From positions 1 to 44,509 of the forward strand of contig NZ_JADNYM010000034.1 of assembly GCF_015708085.1 (NCBI RefSeq): a stretch of 44,509 bases of DNA. Reading direction: 5' to 3'. Numbering within the stretch: the first letter of the stretch is position 1; each line of letters opens with the position of its first letter. The notes under the pieces were generated by a model that was given only the letters and a program-made list of their open reading frames with translations, made no database searches and was not told the origin of the DNA. The translations under genes were made by a program, and so were the position numbers. Origin of the DNA: Arthrobacter terrae. Lineage in GTDB: Bacteria > Actinomycetota > Actinomycetes > Actinomycetales > Micrococcaceae. Positions 1 through 10,637 of the stretch are shown here, piece by piece.

Positions 1-611
1 TCCACATCGGCTTTCGCCCGCCCCGGTTCAACCCCCACCCCATGCACCAGATACTCACGCATATTCTTCGTCCCGATCCCGGACAACCCCGCAGCCCCGC
101 ACTGATCAGCTGCCGCGACACTGTGCAGATACACCGCATCCAACCGACGCCGCGTACTCTCAGCCGCACCAATAATCGACAGCCACGCCTCCTGCGACAC
201 AGCCTGCGGATCCGTCCCCAAAACCTCCGCCAACAACACATTCATCTGCTCCAACCGTCCCACGATCCCCGCCGACGGCCCCACCACAAACAGAGCCTCC
301 CCAACCGGACCATCAACCGGTACCCCAGGAACCGGTGAACCAGCGGGAACACCCGGGCCGGCGGCACCGCCGGCATCGGACCCGCCGGTACCGGCGGCGC
401 CGTCGGGCCGGCCGGTCCCGTCGTCGTCGGGCCGACCGGTCCCGGGAACAGTGCCAGGGACCGGAACAGGACCGGAGCCGGTGGCAGAGCCGGTCCCCGG
501 AACTGCGGCAGGGACGGGGCCGGAGCTTAGTCCCGCGCGCTCGAGCCGATGCGGATACTTCGCCGTGACCGCAGCCAGCACCCGAGCCAGATTCTCCCGA
601 TCAATCTCCAC
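1..611 (-). CDS. DUF222 / 13E12-repeat family protein, N-terminal part (runs off left edge)
   Basis: The minus strand is open from GTG at 611 to the window edge with no stop, giving about 203 residues of an incomplete protein. It begins VEIDRENLARVLAAVTAKY, then has a Pro/Gly/Thr-rich low-complexity linker (about residues 35-90), then a helical DUF222-like part containing RRRLDAVYLHSVA and GTKNMREYLVHGVG. DUF222 proteins usually carry a C-terminal HNH nuclease domain, which would lie outside the window; their function is poorly known and they multiply in actinobacteria. An in-frame TGA at 627-629 limits the start to GTG 623, 620 or 611. I chose 611 because a GAGGGG box lies about 11 nt upstream. 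A second, damaged member of the family lies at the right edge on the same strand. Confidence 0.8.
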   Translation of the reverse strand, partial: MEIDRENLARVLAAVTAKYPHRLERAGLSSGPVPAAVPGTGSATGSGPVPVPGTVPGTGRPDDDGTGRPDGAAGTGGSDAGGAAGPGVPAGSPVPGVPVDGPVGEALFVVGPSAGIVGRLEQMNVLLAEVLGTDPQAVSQEAWLSIIGAAESTRRRLDAVYLHSVAAADQCGAAGLSGIGTKNMREYLVHGVGVEPGRAKADV

Positions 612-829
612 ACCACCCACCACCCCTCAACACCCGAACCCGGCAACCCACACCGCCCGTCTGTACCGGCAACCTGAACCGGCAAGAAAACCAGGAAATC
701 CTCCCGATCTCCAACTACCTCAAGGCTACGAAGACACTGACACCAACAGGACAAAAAGACCCCAAAACAGGCCCCTGTGGAAAAGTATTTTGAAAAACTT
801 TCCCGGCTCGGCTGCACAGACGGGTCTCG

Positions 830-1336
830 TCAGGCTGGGGAACTTTCAGCCAGGTCCAGAGCGCGGCGAACTGCCACTGTGGATGCGTAGATGACAGCGG
901 CGTCCTCCCCGAACGCCACCCGCTGATCCAGTGCGGTGCTGAAACTACGGACCGCTGCAGGGTAGTTTCCGGCCGAAAAATGGACCTTCCCCAGCTGCTG
1001 GTGAACCCACGACTCCATTGCGGTCGAGGCAATATCTGCGGCTAGGCACTTCAGGCGAGCCACTGCACGCTCGGTATGATGTGTGGCCCGCAGGACATCC
1101 GCGTCCAAGAGCTGAAGCCGGAAAGAAACCGGATCCGCCACTCTGGCGTCCGCTACGGCTTCGGCGGCTTCGGCCACCCGTCCCCTGGCCAGCAGAACAA
1201 ATATTCGGTCTGCCGGGTCTTGCGTTGTGCTCAGAGCCTGATCGCACGCCTCAGCGTCCACTACCTCAGGCAGCAGGGTTGTGGGGCTGATGGCGGTGCC
1301 TGGAAATCCCGCGTAGGGCCAGTCCTGGTACGCCAT
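830..1336 (-). CDS. Small TPR-like hypothetical protein downstream of aroB
   Basis: A 168-residue soluble protein rich in Ala, predicted all-helical. The stretch around residues 45-150 alternates Ala-rich helices (LLARGRVAEAAEAVADAR, then HQQLGKVHFSAGNYPAAVR), which resembles two to three degenerate tetratricopeptide units. There is no signal peptide or membrane segment. It starts 3 bp after the aroB stop with no clear ribosome binding site, so translation is probably coupled to aroB by re-initiation. A TPR-like gene after aroB is common in Arthrobacter relatives as far as I recall. No enzymatic role can be inferred; a protein-interaction role is the usual guess for such folds. Confidence 0.7.
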   Translation of the reverse strand: MAYQDWPYAGFPGTAISPTTLLPEVVDAEACDQALSTTQDPADRIFVLLARGRVAEAAEAVADARVADPVSFRLQLLDADVLRATHHTERAVARLKCLAADIASTAMESWVHQQLGKVHFSAGNYPAAVRSFSTALDQRVAFGEDAAVIYASTVAVRRALDLAESSPA

Positions 1337-1339
1337 CAG

Positions 1340-2434
<1,095 letters not shown>

Positions 2435-2523
2435 TTACCACTCTCTTAAAACTTGCTTGTGTCGGAAGCTGCATCGTCAGGCAGCTGAAACGGGTCCGGT
2501 TTGTGCTGTGCCTTAACTCTGTT

Positions 2524-3075
2524 TCAACTCTGCCGCAACAAAGCGATCAACTCCCGTACCAGTACATCCACCGTACCCGTGCGCACATCCAGGGTCACAT
2601 CGGCCAGCGCGCGGTAAACCGGGCCCCTGGCAAGGGCAAGCTGCCGCCAGCGTTCCACCGGGTCCTCTGCCAGAAGCGGCCGGCCGCTGCCACGCAAAAT
2701 CCGGCCCCGCACTGTCTCCAGGTCTGCATCCAGATGAATGACGGTGGCATCGGCCAGCAGCTGCGCTGTCCCGGCGTCCAGCACGGCCCCTCCGCCCAAA
2801 GACATGACGACGGGCCGGTGCGTTCCGGCGGCCAGCGCATCGGCTATCACTTTGGCCTCGATCCGGCGGAAGAAATTCTCCCCACGTCCGGCGAATATTT
2901 CAGCGATACTGCCGTACTTCTGCACGATCTTCTGATCTGTGTCCACGAATTCCAGCGCCAGCGACTTGGCGAGTTCCTGGCCGATGGCGGACTTCCCGAC
3001 CGCCATCGGCCCGATGAGCACCAGCGTTCGAGGCGGTACAAATCCTCCACCCTGCGTGCCCCTCGCCGGCATCAC
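2524..3075 (-). CDS. aroK: Shikimate kinase AroK
   Basis: Phosphorylates shikimate at the 3-hydroxyl using ATP. 183 residues, typical length. The Walker A loop is GPMAVGKS (residues 22-29), followed by the shikimate-binding DTD (45-47), an arginine-rich GRGENFFRR segment, the SLGGGAV Walker B-like loop near residue 92 and the lid arginine in [10 protein letters not shown]. The start overlaps the aroC stop by 4 bp (ATGA type), indicating translational coupling. The first ten residues are poorly conserved, so an internal start is possible. Confidence 0.96.
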   Translation of the reverse strand: MMPARGTQGGGFVPPRTLVLIGPMAVGKSAIGQELAKSLALEFVDTDQKIVQKYGSIAEIFAGRGENFFRRIEAKVIADALAAGTHRPVVMSLGGGAVLDAGTAQLLADATVIHLDADLETVRGRILRGSGRPLLAEDPVERWRQLALARGPVYRALADVTLDVRTGTVDVLVRELIALLRQS

Positions 3076-4280
3076 TGGCCCAGTGAGTCCAGGGTGTGCG
3101 GGATGTTGGCCAGATAGGCCCGCTGGTTCCGGGCCGTTTCGGAAATCGAGTCGCCGCCGAATTTCTCCATCACGGCCTCCGCCAGCACCAGCGCCACCAT
3201 CGCCTCGGCCACCACACCTGCAGCCGGCACAGCACAGACATCGGAGCGTTGGTGATGTGCCTTCGCGGGTTCCCCGGTAGCCACATCGATGGTCCGCAAG
3301 GCCCGGGGAACCGTGGCGATCGGCTTCATGGCCGCGCGGACGCGCAGTACGTCTCCGATGCTCATGCCGCCTTCGATGCCGCCTGCACGGTTGCTGGTGC
3401 GGGCAATGACGCCGTCTTCACCGCGGACAATTTCATCATGAGCAGCGGACCCGCGCCGGGCGGCGGTCCGGAACCCGTCCCCCACCTCGACGCCCTTAAT
3501 GGCCTGGATGCCCATCAATGCGCCCGCCAGCCGCGCGTCCAACCGACGGTCCCAATGAACGTAGCTGCCCAGTCCCGGTGGGAGGCCATAGGCCAGCACC
3601 TCGACGACGCCACCGAGGGTTTCGCCCTCCTTGTGGGCCGCGTCCACCTCCGCCACCATTGCGGTGGACGTTTCGCTGTCAAAACAACGCAGCGGGTCTG
3701 CGTCGAGGGCCGCTACGTCACCGGGGACCGGTACGGCGGCGCTTTCCGGGACAGCCACCGCGGCGATGGCCACGGTGTGGCTGACCAGCTTGATCCCGAG
3801 AGCTCCGAGCACCTGCGCCGCCACGACACCAAGGGCCACCCGTGCCGCCGTCTCTCTGGCACTGGCGCGCTCCAGGACCGGACGAGCCTCGTCGAAACCA
3901 TACTTTTGCATGCCGGTAAAGTCGGCATGGCCGGGACGCGGCCGGGTAAGCGGGGCATTGCGTGCCTGCTCGGCCAGCAGCTCCGGCGCAACGGGGTCCG
4001 CAGACATTATCTGCTCCCACTTGGGCCATTCCGAGTTGCCGATCTGAATCGCCACCGGCCCACCCTGCGTCAGTCCGTGCCGCACGCCGCCAAGGATCGT
4101 CACCTCGTCCTGCTCAAACTTCATCCGGGCGCCGCGGCCGTATCCCAGCCGGCGCCGTGCCAGCGCTGCACGGATGAGCGTACTCGTCAGCTCAACTCCG
4201 GCCGGCACGCCCTCGATAATTCCCACAAGTGCCGGACCATGGGATTCTCCGGCAGTCAACCAACGCAACATAGTTCCCAT
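3072..4280 (-). CDS. aroC: Chorismate synthase AroC
   Basis: Converts 5-enolpyruvylshikimate-3-phosphate to chorismate with reduced FMN, the last common step to aromatic amino acids, folate and quinones. 402 residues as drawn. Family signatures: [20 protein letters not shown] at the N terminus, [42 protein letters not shown], and [15 protein letters not shown] near residue 300. The true start may be the second ATG at 4271 ([10 protein letters not shown]), which fits the family better than MGTMLRW. It lies 33 bp after aroE and overlaps aroK by 4 bp. Confidence 0.97.
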   Translation of the reverse strand: MGTMLRWLTAGESHGPALVGIIEGVPAGVELTSTLIRAALARRRLGYGRGARMKFEQDEVTILGGVRHGLTQGGPVAIQIGNSEWPKWEQIMSADPVAPELLAEQARNAPLTRPRPGHADFTGMQKYGFDEARPVLERASARETAARVALGVVAAQVLGALGIKLVSHTVAIAAVAVPESAAVPVPGDVAALDADPLRCFDSETSTAMVAEVDAAHKEGETLGGVVEVLAYGLPPGLGSYVHWDRRLDARLAGALMGIQAIKGVEVGDGFRTAARRGSAAHDEIVRGEDGVIARTSNRAGGIEGGMSIGDVLRVRAAMKPIATVPRALRTIDVATGEPAKAHHQRSDVCAVPAAGVVAEAMVALVLAEAVMEKFGGDSISETARNQRAYLANIPHTLDSLGQ

Positions 4281-4313
4281 CCTGCCATGACAGGGTGTCC
4301 CGGCGGCGCACTT

Positions 4314-5270
4314 CTACCGCCGGGCAACGCCTAAAGCGTCACACATTACATTGATGACATCGGCCGTGATAAGGACATGCTCGTCGGTAAAGAGCCGGAC
4401 CTGTTCCACACCCTGATAGAGCAGCATCTCGATCCCCGGCACAATTGTCCCGCCGCTGCCTTGCCAGCGGGCTGCCAGGGCACTGGGCCACGGGTCGTAC
4501 GCAACGTCAAGCAGCAGTTTCCCGACGAGGGACGACGGCGGCACAAGGCCTGCGAGCGGATCGGCCGCACGGGGAGGCAAAGTGGAGATGACGACGTCGT
4601 AGCTCGACAACGCCGCTGCGGCACCTTCCCACCGCCGTACCTGGCAATCGAGCCCGACGGCGGCGCCGGCGTCGAGCGCCTGAACGGTCCCGGACCGCTG
4701 TGGTGAACCCACGCCACGGATAAAAATGTCGGCCGCTGGCGCACCAAGTTCTTTGAGCGCAGCCACTGCAGAGACGGCCGTTCCTCCACCGCCGAGGACG
4801 GCCGATCTGGGCGCCCGGCCGATTCCGGCGACTCGAAGGGCATTAACGATGCCGGCGACGTCCGTATTGTGTCCTACCAGCCGCTGCCTGCCCGGATCTG
4901 ACCGGTCGACGACAACGGTATTCACCGCCCCCAACCTGGCAGCGGCGGGATCAACTGCATCCAGCAGCGGCAGAACAGCCGTTTTCAACGGCATTGTCAC
5001 CGACAGCCCGTACCAGTTGCGCTCCGCCCGTACCCGGGCCAGGAGAGGTTCCAGATCGGAAACCTCGGTGTCAATCGCCGAATAGAGGTAGCTCAGGCCA
5101 AGCCGGGCGTAGGCGGCATTGTGCAGGGCCGGCGACCGGGAATGTCCAATCGGATGGCCCAACACGGCTCCACGGAGCCCGGCTTCTCCCTTCGGGGCTG
5201 TGTTGGCTCCCCGGAGGTCGGCTCTTCCCCGCGGAGCCGTGTTACTCCCGGAAGCCGGGGCTACCGGCAT
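4314..5270 (-). CDS. aroE: Shikimate dehydrogenase AroE with duplicated N-terminal extension
   Basis: NADP-dependent reduction of 3-dehydroshikimate to shikimate. 318 residues, about 30 longer than usual because of an N-terminal extension. The enzyme proper starts near residue 35 (GAVLGHPIGHSRSPALHN) with substrate-binding S44 and S46, catalytic K96 in SVTMPLK and D137 in HNTDVAG; a glycine-rich NADP loop follows near residue 158. The start ATG at 5270 overlaps the mltG stop by 10 bp, which supports it as the coupled start. The extension is a 13-codon tandem duplication (ANTAPRG-type and ANTAPKG-type units; see the repeat entry), an addition not needed for catalysis. Next in line is aroC. Confidence 0.95.
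   Translation of the reverse strand: MPVAPASGSNTAPRGRADLRGANTAPKGEAGLRGAVLGHPIGHSRSPALHNAAYARLGLSYLYSAIDTEVSDLEPLLARVRAERNWYGLSVTMPLKTAVLPLLDAVDPAAARLGAVNTVVVDRSDPGRQRLVGHNTDVAGIVNALRVAGIGRAPRSAVLGGGGTAVSAVAALKELGAPAADIFIRGVGSPQRSGTVQALDAGAAVGLDCQVRRWEGAAAALSSYDVVISTLPPRAADPLAGLVPPSSLVGKLLLDVAYDPWPSALAARWQGSGGTIVPGIEMLLYQGVEQVRLFTDEHVLITADVINVMCDALGVARR
5166..5243 (-). repeat. 2 x 39-bp tandem duplication in aroE N-terminus
   Basis: Two adjacent 39-bp units (5205-5243 and 5166-5204) with about 30 of 39 bases identical encode NTAPRGRADLRGA and NTAPKGEAGLRGA, immediately before the first core strand of AroE. The unit is 13 codons, so the frame is kept. Confidence 0.85.
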
Positions 5271-6466
5271 TTCCCAACGTTCGCATCACACCAGGCCTGG
5301 TACTTCGCCACATTTTTTAGATGGTCCGCATAGGTTGTCGCGTACAACGTCTCCCCGGTGGTGAGATTGACCGTCACCCAGAAATAGTAGGGGTTGGCTT
5401 GCGGATGCGCGGCGGCATTGATCGCCTTTTCCCCCGGAGAGCCAATCGGCCCTACCGGTAGTCCGGGATTGGCGAAGGTGTTGTACGGGTTACTGGCGTC
5501 CTTCTTTTGCGCATCCGTAATATTGTAGGTTTTCAGGCCAAGTCCGTAGGCCACCGTTGCGTCGGATTCCAGCCGGCCGCCGGTCTCCGCATTCGGATTA
5601 TGCAGGCGGTTTTCGATGGCTCCGGAGATCAAGGCGTAGTTGGCTTCGTTGCCCTCGAACTCGATAATGCTGCCGATCGTCAGGACCCGATACTGATCGG
5701 CCGGATCGGTAACGCCATCCTTGACCAGGGTGTCCTTTGTTGCTTGGACCAGCTGGGTGAGAATCTGTTCCGCCGTCATCTCGATCGGAAAGCGGTACTC
5801 CCCCGGCGCGAGGTAACCTTCCAGACTTTTTGCAGCCGGCGGAAGCCCGAATTTGGCCGGAGTCTCGGCCAGGGCGGTAAATGTTGATTCCTTGATGCCG
5901 GTCGAGGTGGCCAGCAATGCCAGCACCTCCGGCTGCCGCAGGTTCTGGGCGATGGCAGCATAGTGGACCTTATTATTGTCCGGCGCCAGCAGCACCGATA
6001 CCGCGTCGGAGGCTTTCATCTCGAGCTTGAGTCCAAAGGACCCGGGCTGGATCAGCTTGTTGCCCTTCGCAGCGCTCAGCGCGTCCAGGACCGCGGACTC
6101 GCTTGCGGCGACGCCCTGCGCAACCAGACCCTCCGCAACGGTGCGACCGGTTGCCCCGGACGGGACGATGAACGTCACGGTCCCATGGCCTGGTCCGGGA
6201 TAATCCGCATCACTATTGCCCGTCAGCATCGGACGCACGGCTTGGAACGCGAAGAATGCCACGGCGACAAAGACCGCAACGACGAGCAGGAAAATAAGCG
6301 TCCGACGGCGGCGACGGACCCGTTTTGAGATCCGCAGTACACCTTGATTAGACGGCTGTTCAGCTTCGTGCGCGTTCAGCTGCTCCGTCTGCCCGCCGTG
6401 TAAGTGCTCGAGCGGATCCCCGCCGTAACCGTCGGAATCGGGACGATCCCCGAAGATGTGGCTCAA
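5261..6466 (-). CDS. mltG: Endolytic murein transglycosylase MltG
   Basis: Membrane-anchored lytic transglycosylase that cuts nascent glycan strands and ends their elongation. 401 residues. A cytoplasmic N-terminal tail of about 55 residues (charged, KRVRRRRR) precedes one membrane segment (about residues 56-78, TLIFLLVVAVFVAVAFFAF), then an extracellular LysM-like part (GTVTFIVPSGATG) and the YceG/MltG catalytic domain. The catalytic Glu is in GSIIEFEGNEANYALISGAI; ESDATVAYGLG and NTFANPGLPVGPI are also family hallmarks. The start overlaps the ruvX stop by 4 bp and the stop overlaps aroE by 10 bp. Confidence 0.95.
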   Translation of the reverse strand: MSHIFGDRPDSDGYGGDPLEHLHGGQTEQLNAHEAEQPSNQGVLRISKRVRRRRRTLIFLLVVAVFVAVAFFAFQAVRPMLTGNSDADYPGPGHGTVTFIVPSGATGRTVAEGLVAQGVAASESAVLDALSAAKGNKLIQPGSFGLKLEMKASDAVSVLLAPDNNKVHYAAIAQNLRQPEVLALLATSTGIKESTFTALAETPAKFGLPPAAKSLEGYLAPGEYRFPIEMTAEQILTQLVQATKDTLVKDGVTDPADQYRVLTIGSIIEFEGNEANYALISGAIENRLHNPNAETGGRLESDATVAYGLGLKTYNITDAQKKDASNPYNTFANPGLPVGPIGSPGEKAINAAAHPQANPYYFWVTVNLTTGETLYATTYADHLKNVAKYQAWCDANVGKCR

Positions 6467-7131
6467 AGGGTTTGTCCTGGTTCGGCGCTGACTGGTTCGG
6501 CGCTGTTTTTTTCGGCGCTGACCTGTTCCGCACTCTCTGGGCTGATAACACGTTCTGGGCTGATAACGCTCTCGGGGCCGATGACGCCGTCCTTCGCTTG
6601 GGGCGTATTGCCGGCACGCCCCAACGCGCCGCTCCGCCGTCCTGTCACTATGGTTCCGGCACTGGTGCCGCGTGATTTCTCGATGTCAAGGGCATGCTGC
6701 AGAATTCCCACTGCAGCCACCTGATCCACAACTGTACGATGCCGGCGGCTGCTCATGCCAGCGGCCTGCAGCGACTGGTGGGCTGTCACGGTACTGAGGC
6801 GTTCATCCACCATTCGCACCGGCACAGGGTATTGAGCCTCGAGCAGCGCATCCACCAGCAGCTGGGCATAGCTGCGCGCCATCTGGGCCGACGCCCGCTC
6901 CTGCCCGCTCATGGTCCGCGGCAGTCCAACGTAGATACACACCACGTCCCGCTCCTGCGCTTCCCGCACCAGGATCCGGACATCGTGGTTCTTCTTGGTG
7001 TCCCGGTTCAGTGTCCGCACCGGCGTCGCCAAAATGCCGCGCGGATCGCAGGACGCCAAGCCAACCCGCACAGTACCGACGTCAACCCCCAGCTTTACGC
7101 CGGGCAGGGGGCCCACCTCTGACTCGGACAT
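6463..7131 (-). CDS. ruvX: Putative pre-16S rRNA nuclease / Holliday junction resolvase YqgF (RuvX) with repetitive C-terminal tail
   Basis: RNase H-fold nuclease of the YqgF family, implicated in 16S rRNA 5' maturation and in junction resolution. 222 residues; the family is usually about 150-170. The catalytic core is intact: D in KLGVDVGTVRVGLASCDPRG (about residues 14-33), E in MVDERLSTVTAH, D in VVDQVAAVGILQHAL. The last 50 or so residues are a low-complexity tail of ISPE- and VSAE-type units arising from short DNA repeats and probably disordered. It lies 9 bp after alaS and overlaps mltG by 4 bp, the usual actinobacterial alaS-ruvX-mltG arrangement. Confidence 0.93.
   Translation of the reverse strand: MSESEVGPLPGVKLGVDVGTVRVGLASCDPRGILATPVRTLNRDTKKNHDVRILVREAQERDVVCIYVGLPRTMSGQERASAQMARSYAQLLVDALLEAQYPVPVRMVDERLSTVTAHQSLQAAGMSSRRHRTVVDQVAAVGILQHALDIEKSRGTSAGTIVTGRRSGALGRAGNTPQAKDGVIGPESVISPERVISPESAEQVSAEKNSAEPVSAEPGQTL
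6536..6589 (-). repeat. 3 x 18-bp tandem repeats in ruvX tail
   Basis: Three 18-bp units (6536-6553, 6554-6571, and a diverged 6572-6589) encode VISPER/VISPES/VIGPES-type hexapeptides. A separate cluster at about 6480-6525 repeats TTCGGCGCTGA three times and encodes the SAEP/SAEK motifs. Confidence 0.8.
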
Positions 7132-7140
7132 GAGAACCCC

Positions 7141-9822
7141 TTAGGACCGCTGCTGGATCGCGCCGACGACGGCGGCAAGAGCGGCCGGTACCTGTGCCGG
7201 GTCGCTGCCACCACCTTGCGCCACGTCATCTTTGCCGCCGCCGCCGCCGCCGAGAATTCCCGCCGCCAGCTTGACCAGCATGCCTGCCTTCACCCCGGCC
7301 GCCCGGGCGGCTTCGTTAGTGGCAACCAGCACCATCGGACGACCGTTGGCGACCCCGGCCACGGCAACCACCGCAGCAGCGGAGCCGAGCCGGTTCCGCA
7401 GATCCAGCGCCAGCGTGCGGAGGTCATCTGCGCCGCCAACCGCGCCGCCGTCGTGCGCGATCACCTGCACACCGGCCAGGAAGCGAGCCGTCCCGACCAA
7501 AGTGGCCGCCTCTGCGGCCAACTGATCCTTGCGCAGGCGCTCTAGTTCCTTCTCAGCCGTCTTGAGCTTGTTGAGCGTGGTCGCCAGTCTCTCCGGCAAA
7601 AGGTTCGAGGGGACGTTGAGCATATCGCTGAGCTCGGTGACGAGAGCACGCTCGGCGGCCAGATGCCGGAAAGCATCCATCCCCACGAACGCTTCAACAC
7701 GCCGGTTGCCCGAGCCGACCGACTGATCGCCCAACAGCGTCAGGCTGCCAATCAACGAGGTGCTGGCTACGTGAGTTCCCCCGCAAAGTTCACGCGACCA
7801 GGCACCATCAATCTCCACAACCCGCACATCGCTGCCATAGTTCTCGCCGAACAGGGCCGTGGCACCCAGGGCCTTGGCATCGGCCAGCGCCATGACGTTC
7901 GTATCGACGCGGTAGTTATTCCTAATGGCAATATTGGACACTTCTTCGATCTCGGACCGGGTGGCGGAGCTCAGCCCCTCGCCCCAGGAGAAATCAAAGC
8001 GCAGGTACCCGGCCTTATTGAACGAACCGCGCTGCAGCGCCTCCGGGCCCAGAATCTGGTGCAGCGCCGCGTGCACAATGTGCGTGCCGGTGTGCGCCTG
8101 CTCTGCTGCGTGCCGGCGCTGCCGGTCGACCGCCGCACGGACCATGGCGTCCGCGGGCATTTCCCCCTCGCGGACTATGGCCTTGTGCACGCTTAGTCCT
8201 TTGACCGGCCGTTGCACGTCCAAAACCTCAGCGATAAACCCGTCACCGGTGAGCAGACCTGTGTCGGCGGCTTGGCCACCGGCCTCGGCATAGAACGGTG
8301 TCTGTGCCAGCACAATTTCGATTTCGTCTCCGGTGGCTGCGTGCGCCACTTTCCGTCCGCCGGACAGGATTGCGCGGACTCGGGATTCACCGTCCAGCTC
8401 GTCATACCCGGTGAAGATGGTTTGCCCGCCGGCCAGGAGTTCATTGAATACGGACAAGTCCGCGTGGCCGCTCTTCTTGCCGCGGGCATCGGCCTGCGCA
8501 CGCTGGCGCTGTTCAAGCATCAGGGAGCGGAACCCTGCCTCGTCCACAGCCAGGCCGGCTTCTTCGGCCATTTCAAGGGTCAGATCGATCGGAAAACCGT
8601 AGGTATCATGCAACGCAAAGGCTTCCGCCCCGGAGAGGGAGGTACCGGCGGCCTTTGACTCGGTCACCGCCTCCTCCATCCGCGCGGTTCCGCTGGCGAT
8701 GGTGCGCAGGAACGACTTTTCCTCCGCATACGCGATCCGGGCTATCCGCTCGAAATCGGCCTCAACCTGGGGGTACACGCCTTTCATGGCGTCCCGGGAT
8801 GCCGGCAGCAGCTCGGGCAGGCAGGCACGTTCCACGCCGAGCAGGCGCATCGCGCGGACGGCACGGCGGATCAGCCTTCGCAGCACATAGCCACGGCCTT
8901 CATTGGAGGGGGTGACGCCGTCGGAAATCAGCATCAGTGCCGAACGGATATGGTCCGCCACCACCCGCATCCGGACGTCGTCGGTGTGGTGCGGGTCCGC
9001 AGCGGTCTCGGCGCTGGTGTATTCCTTGCCCGAAATGGCCGCGGCGGCGTCCAGCACCGGACGGACCTGATCCGTTTCGTAGAAATTCTCCACACCCTGC
9101 AGGATCAGAGCCAGCCGCTCCAGCCCCAACCCGGTATCGATGTTCTTCTTGGGCAGCTCACCGGCAACGTCAAAGTCTTCCTTGCTGCGGACCGCCGATA
9201 GCTGGTACTGCATGAAAACGAGATTCCAGATTTCGATGTACCGTACATCGTCAACCGCCGGGCCGCCGTCCGGACCATAGGCCGGACCACGATCGTAGTA
9301 AATCTCCGAGCACGGACCGCCGGGGCCGGGCTGGCCCGTATGCCAGTAATTATCCTTTTTGCCCATCCGCTGGATACGCTCCGCAGGGAGTCCGGCGATC
9401 TGCTGCCACAGCGCGGCGGCCTCATCGTCATCAAGATAGACAGTCACCCACAGGCGGTTCTTGTCCAGCCCATAGCCGCCGTCGCTGATGCTGCTGGTCA
9501 GTAATTCCCAGGCAAAGCCAATTGCTTCGGTCTTGAAGTAATTGCCGAAGGAAAAGTTGCCGCACATCTGGAAAAAGGTTCCGTGCCGGGCAGTCTTGCC
9601 AACTTCTTCAATGTCGCCCGTACGGATGCACTTCTGCACACTGACAGCCCTGTCGTAAGGGGCTTCCTCGCGCGCTGTGAGATACGGGATGAAGGGCACC
9701 ATACCGGCAACCGTGAAAAGCAGTGAAGGATCACTGGAAACCAACGACGCGGACGGGACTGCTGTGTGATCCTTGCTGGTGAAAAACTCGATCCATCGGC
9801 GTGCGATTTCCTGCGACTGCAT
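7141..9822 (-). CDS. alaS: Alanyl-tRNA synthetase AlaS
   Basis: Charges tRNA-Ala with alanine. 893 residues, full length. Domains in order: class II catalytic core (starts SQEIARRWIEFFTSKDH; motif KCIRTGDIEEVGKTARHGTF; GLGLERLA), helical tRNA-recognition region, editing domain with the zinc/hydrolysis motifs HTGTHIVHAAL and RELCGGTHVA, and a DHHA1/C-Ala domain ending in a Gly-rich stretch (ILGGGGGGKDD) that is normal in this family. It is preceded in the operon by two small genes and followed 9 bp later by ruvX. Confidence 0.98.
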   Translation of the reverse strand: MQSQEIARRWIEFFTSKDHTAVPSASLVSSDPSLLFTVAGMVPFIPYLTAREEAPYDRAVSVQKCIRTGDIEEVGKTARHGTFFQMCGNFSFGNYFKTEAIGFAWELLTSSISDGGYGLDKNRLWVTVYLDDDEAAALWQQIAGLPAERIQRMGKKDNYWHTGQPGPGGPCSEIYYDRGPAYGPDGGPAVDDVRYIEIWNLVFMQYQLSAVRSKEDFDVAGELPKKNIDTGLGLERLALILQGVENFYETDQVRPVLDAAAAISGKEYTSAETAADPHHTDDVRMRVVADHIRSALMLISDGVTPSNEGRGYVLRRLIRRAVRAMRLLGVERACLPELLPASRDAMKGVYPQVEADFERIARIAYAEEKSFLRTIASGTARMEEAVTESKAAGTSLSGAEAFALHDTYGFPIDLTLEMAEEAGLAVDEAGFRSLMLEQRQRAQADARGKKSGHADLSVFNELLAGGQTIFTGYDELDGESRVRAILSGGRKVAHAATGDEIEIVLAQTPFYAEAGGQAADTGLLTGDGFIAEVLDVQRPVKGLSVHKAIVREGEMPADAMVRAAVDRQRRHAAEQAHTGTHIVHAALHQILGPEALQRGSFNKAGYLRFDFSWGEGLSSATRSEIEEVSNIAIRNNYRVDTNVMALADAKALGATALFGENYGSDVRVVEIDGAWSRELCGGTHVASTSLIGSLTLLGDQSVGSGNRRVEAFVGMDAFRHLAAERALVTELSDMLNVPSNLLPERLATTLNKLKTAEKELERLRKDQLAAEAATLVGTARFLAGVQVIAHDGGAVGGADDLRTLALDLRNRLGSAAAVVAVAGVANGRPMVLVATNEAARAAGVKAGMLVKLAAGILGGGGGGKDDVAQGGGSDPAQVPAALAAVVGAIQQRS

Positions 9823-9863
9823 GACCCTGGGGGACCCTTCGTTAATGTCTGGCGAAAAGGAGA

Positions 9864-10127
9864 CTAAATTGACGGCCCGACGGCGGCACGACGGCCGGTT
9901 GAGGCCGCCGGGTCCACGGAGTCCAGGCCAAGCGCGCCGCGCAGATCGCCTTCGCGCTCGCTCATACCCTCGCGTACCGCGTCGGCAAAATTATGGATAC
10001 TGTCGCTAAGCTGGCCCACGGCCCGATTCAGCCCCGCCGGGCCCAGCGCTCCGCGTGCCTGCGTCACCTTACGAACGGCAATGGCGCCAATGGCGATGCC
10101 CATGCCGAGCCAGAAAATCTTCTTCAT
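9864..10127 (-). CDS. Small YtxH-like membrane-associated hypothetical protein
   Basis: 87 residues starting MKKIFWLGMGIAIGAIAVRK: one hydrophobic N-terminal segment (about residues 4-18) followed by a polar helical region with VGQLSDSIHNFADAVREGM and an acidic end. The ATG at 10127 was chosen over an upstream ATG because AAGGAG lies 10 nt upstream of it. Such a single-pass small protein commonly sits between a DUF948 gene and alaS in Arthrobacter relatives (recollection, not a search). Function unknown; a membrane- or division-associated role is speculative. Confidence 0.75.
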   Translation of the reverse strand: MKKIFWLGMGIAIGAIAVRKVTQARGALGPAGLNRAVGQLSDSIHNFADAVREGMSEREGDLRGALGLDSVDPAASTGRRAAVGPSI

Positions 10128-10188
10128 GTTCCGGTAGCTCCTTGATCTGTGCCAGCTCCTGAGGATCGCTGGCATGCTGCGGTGCGCT

Positions 10189-10566
10189 CTAGCGGCTGCG
10201 CGAATGCCTGGATGTCTGGGCGCGTCGTCCGGCCAGGGCGGAGCGGACGCCGTAGGAGAACGCGGCTACCTTGATCACCGGTGATCCAACGGTAGCTGCC
10301 AGCAGGGAGGACAACGCGGAGATATTCGCGGTCGCATCCGAAACATTTGTGGAAATACCATCCACCTTCTGCAGCTGGGCGTTCGTCGTCGATACCGTTG
10401 CGGTCACCTCATCGATCAGCGGCGTCGTGCCCTCGCTAAGGGTTGAAATGGTGCGCCGGACTTCGTCAAAGACCCGGCCGAGCTTGAACACCGGGACTGC
10501 CAAAATTGCCACCAGGACGGCAAAAACGCCTGCTGCTATAAGGCCTGCAATGTCTCCACCGGACAT
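10189..10566 (-). CDS. DUF948-family membrane protein
   Basis: 125 residues. One transmembrane helix at about residues 7-28 (AGLIAAGVFAVLVAILAVPVF), then a long amphipathic helical region with the LGRVFDEVRRTI, LIDEVTATV and VDGISTNVSDATANISALS pattern typical of DUF948 proteins, and a basic C terminus. It is the first gene of the operon toward alaS, preceded by a GAGG ribosome binding site. The preceding intergenic DNA contains the rpsD terminator, so a promoter for this operon should lie near 10567-10637. Function unknown. Confidence 0.8.
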   Translation of the reverse strand: MSGGDIAGLIAAGVFAVLVAILAVPVFKLGRVFDEVRRTISTLSEGTTPLIDEVTATVSTTNAQLQKVDGISTNVSDATANISALSSLLAATVGSPVIKVAAFSYGVRSALAGRRAQTSRHSRSR

Positions 10567-10637
10567 AGGTGAGAGCCTCTTCTCTTCTGCTTAACGGAAA
10601 TAACTACGGCGTGCTTCGTTAAGTACCTTACCTATAA

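Noticed and set aside
3096-4334. 412-codon plus-strand frame antisense to aroC
   Set aside because: Composition is that of a GC-driven shadow, and aroC has every conserved motif on the opposite strand.
7230-7255. Run of GCC/CCG triplets in alaS
   Set aside because: It encodes the Gly-rich loop normal for the AlaRS C-terminal DHHA1 domain.
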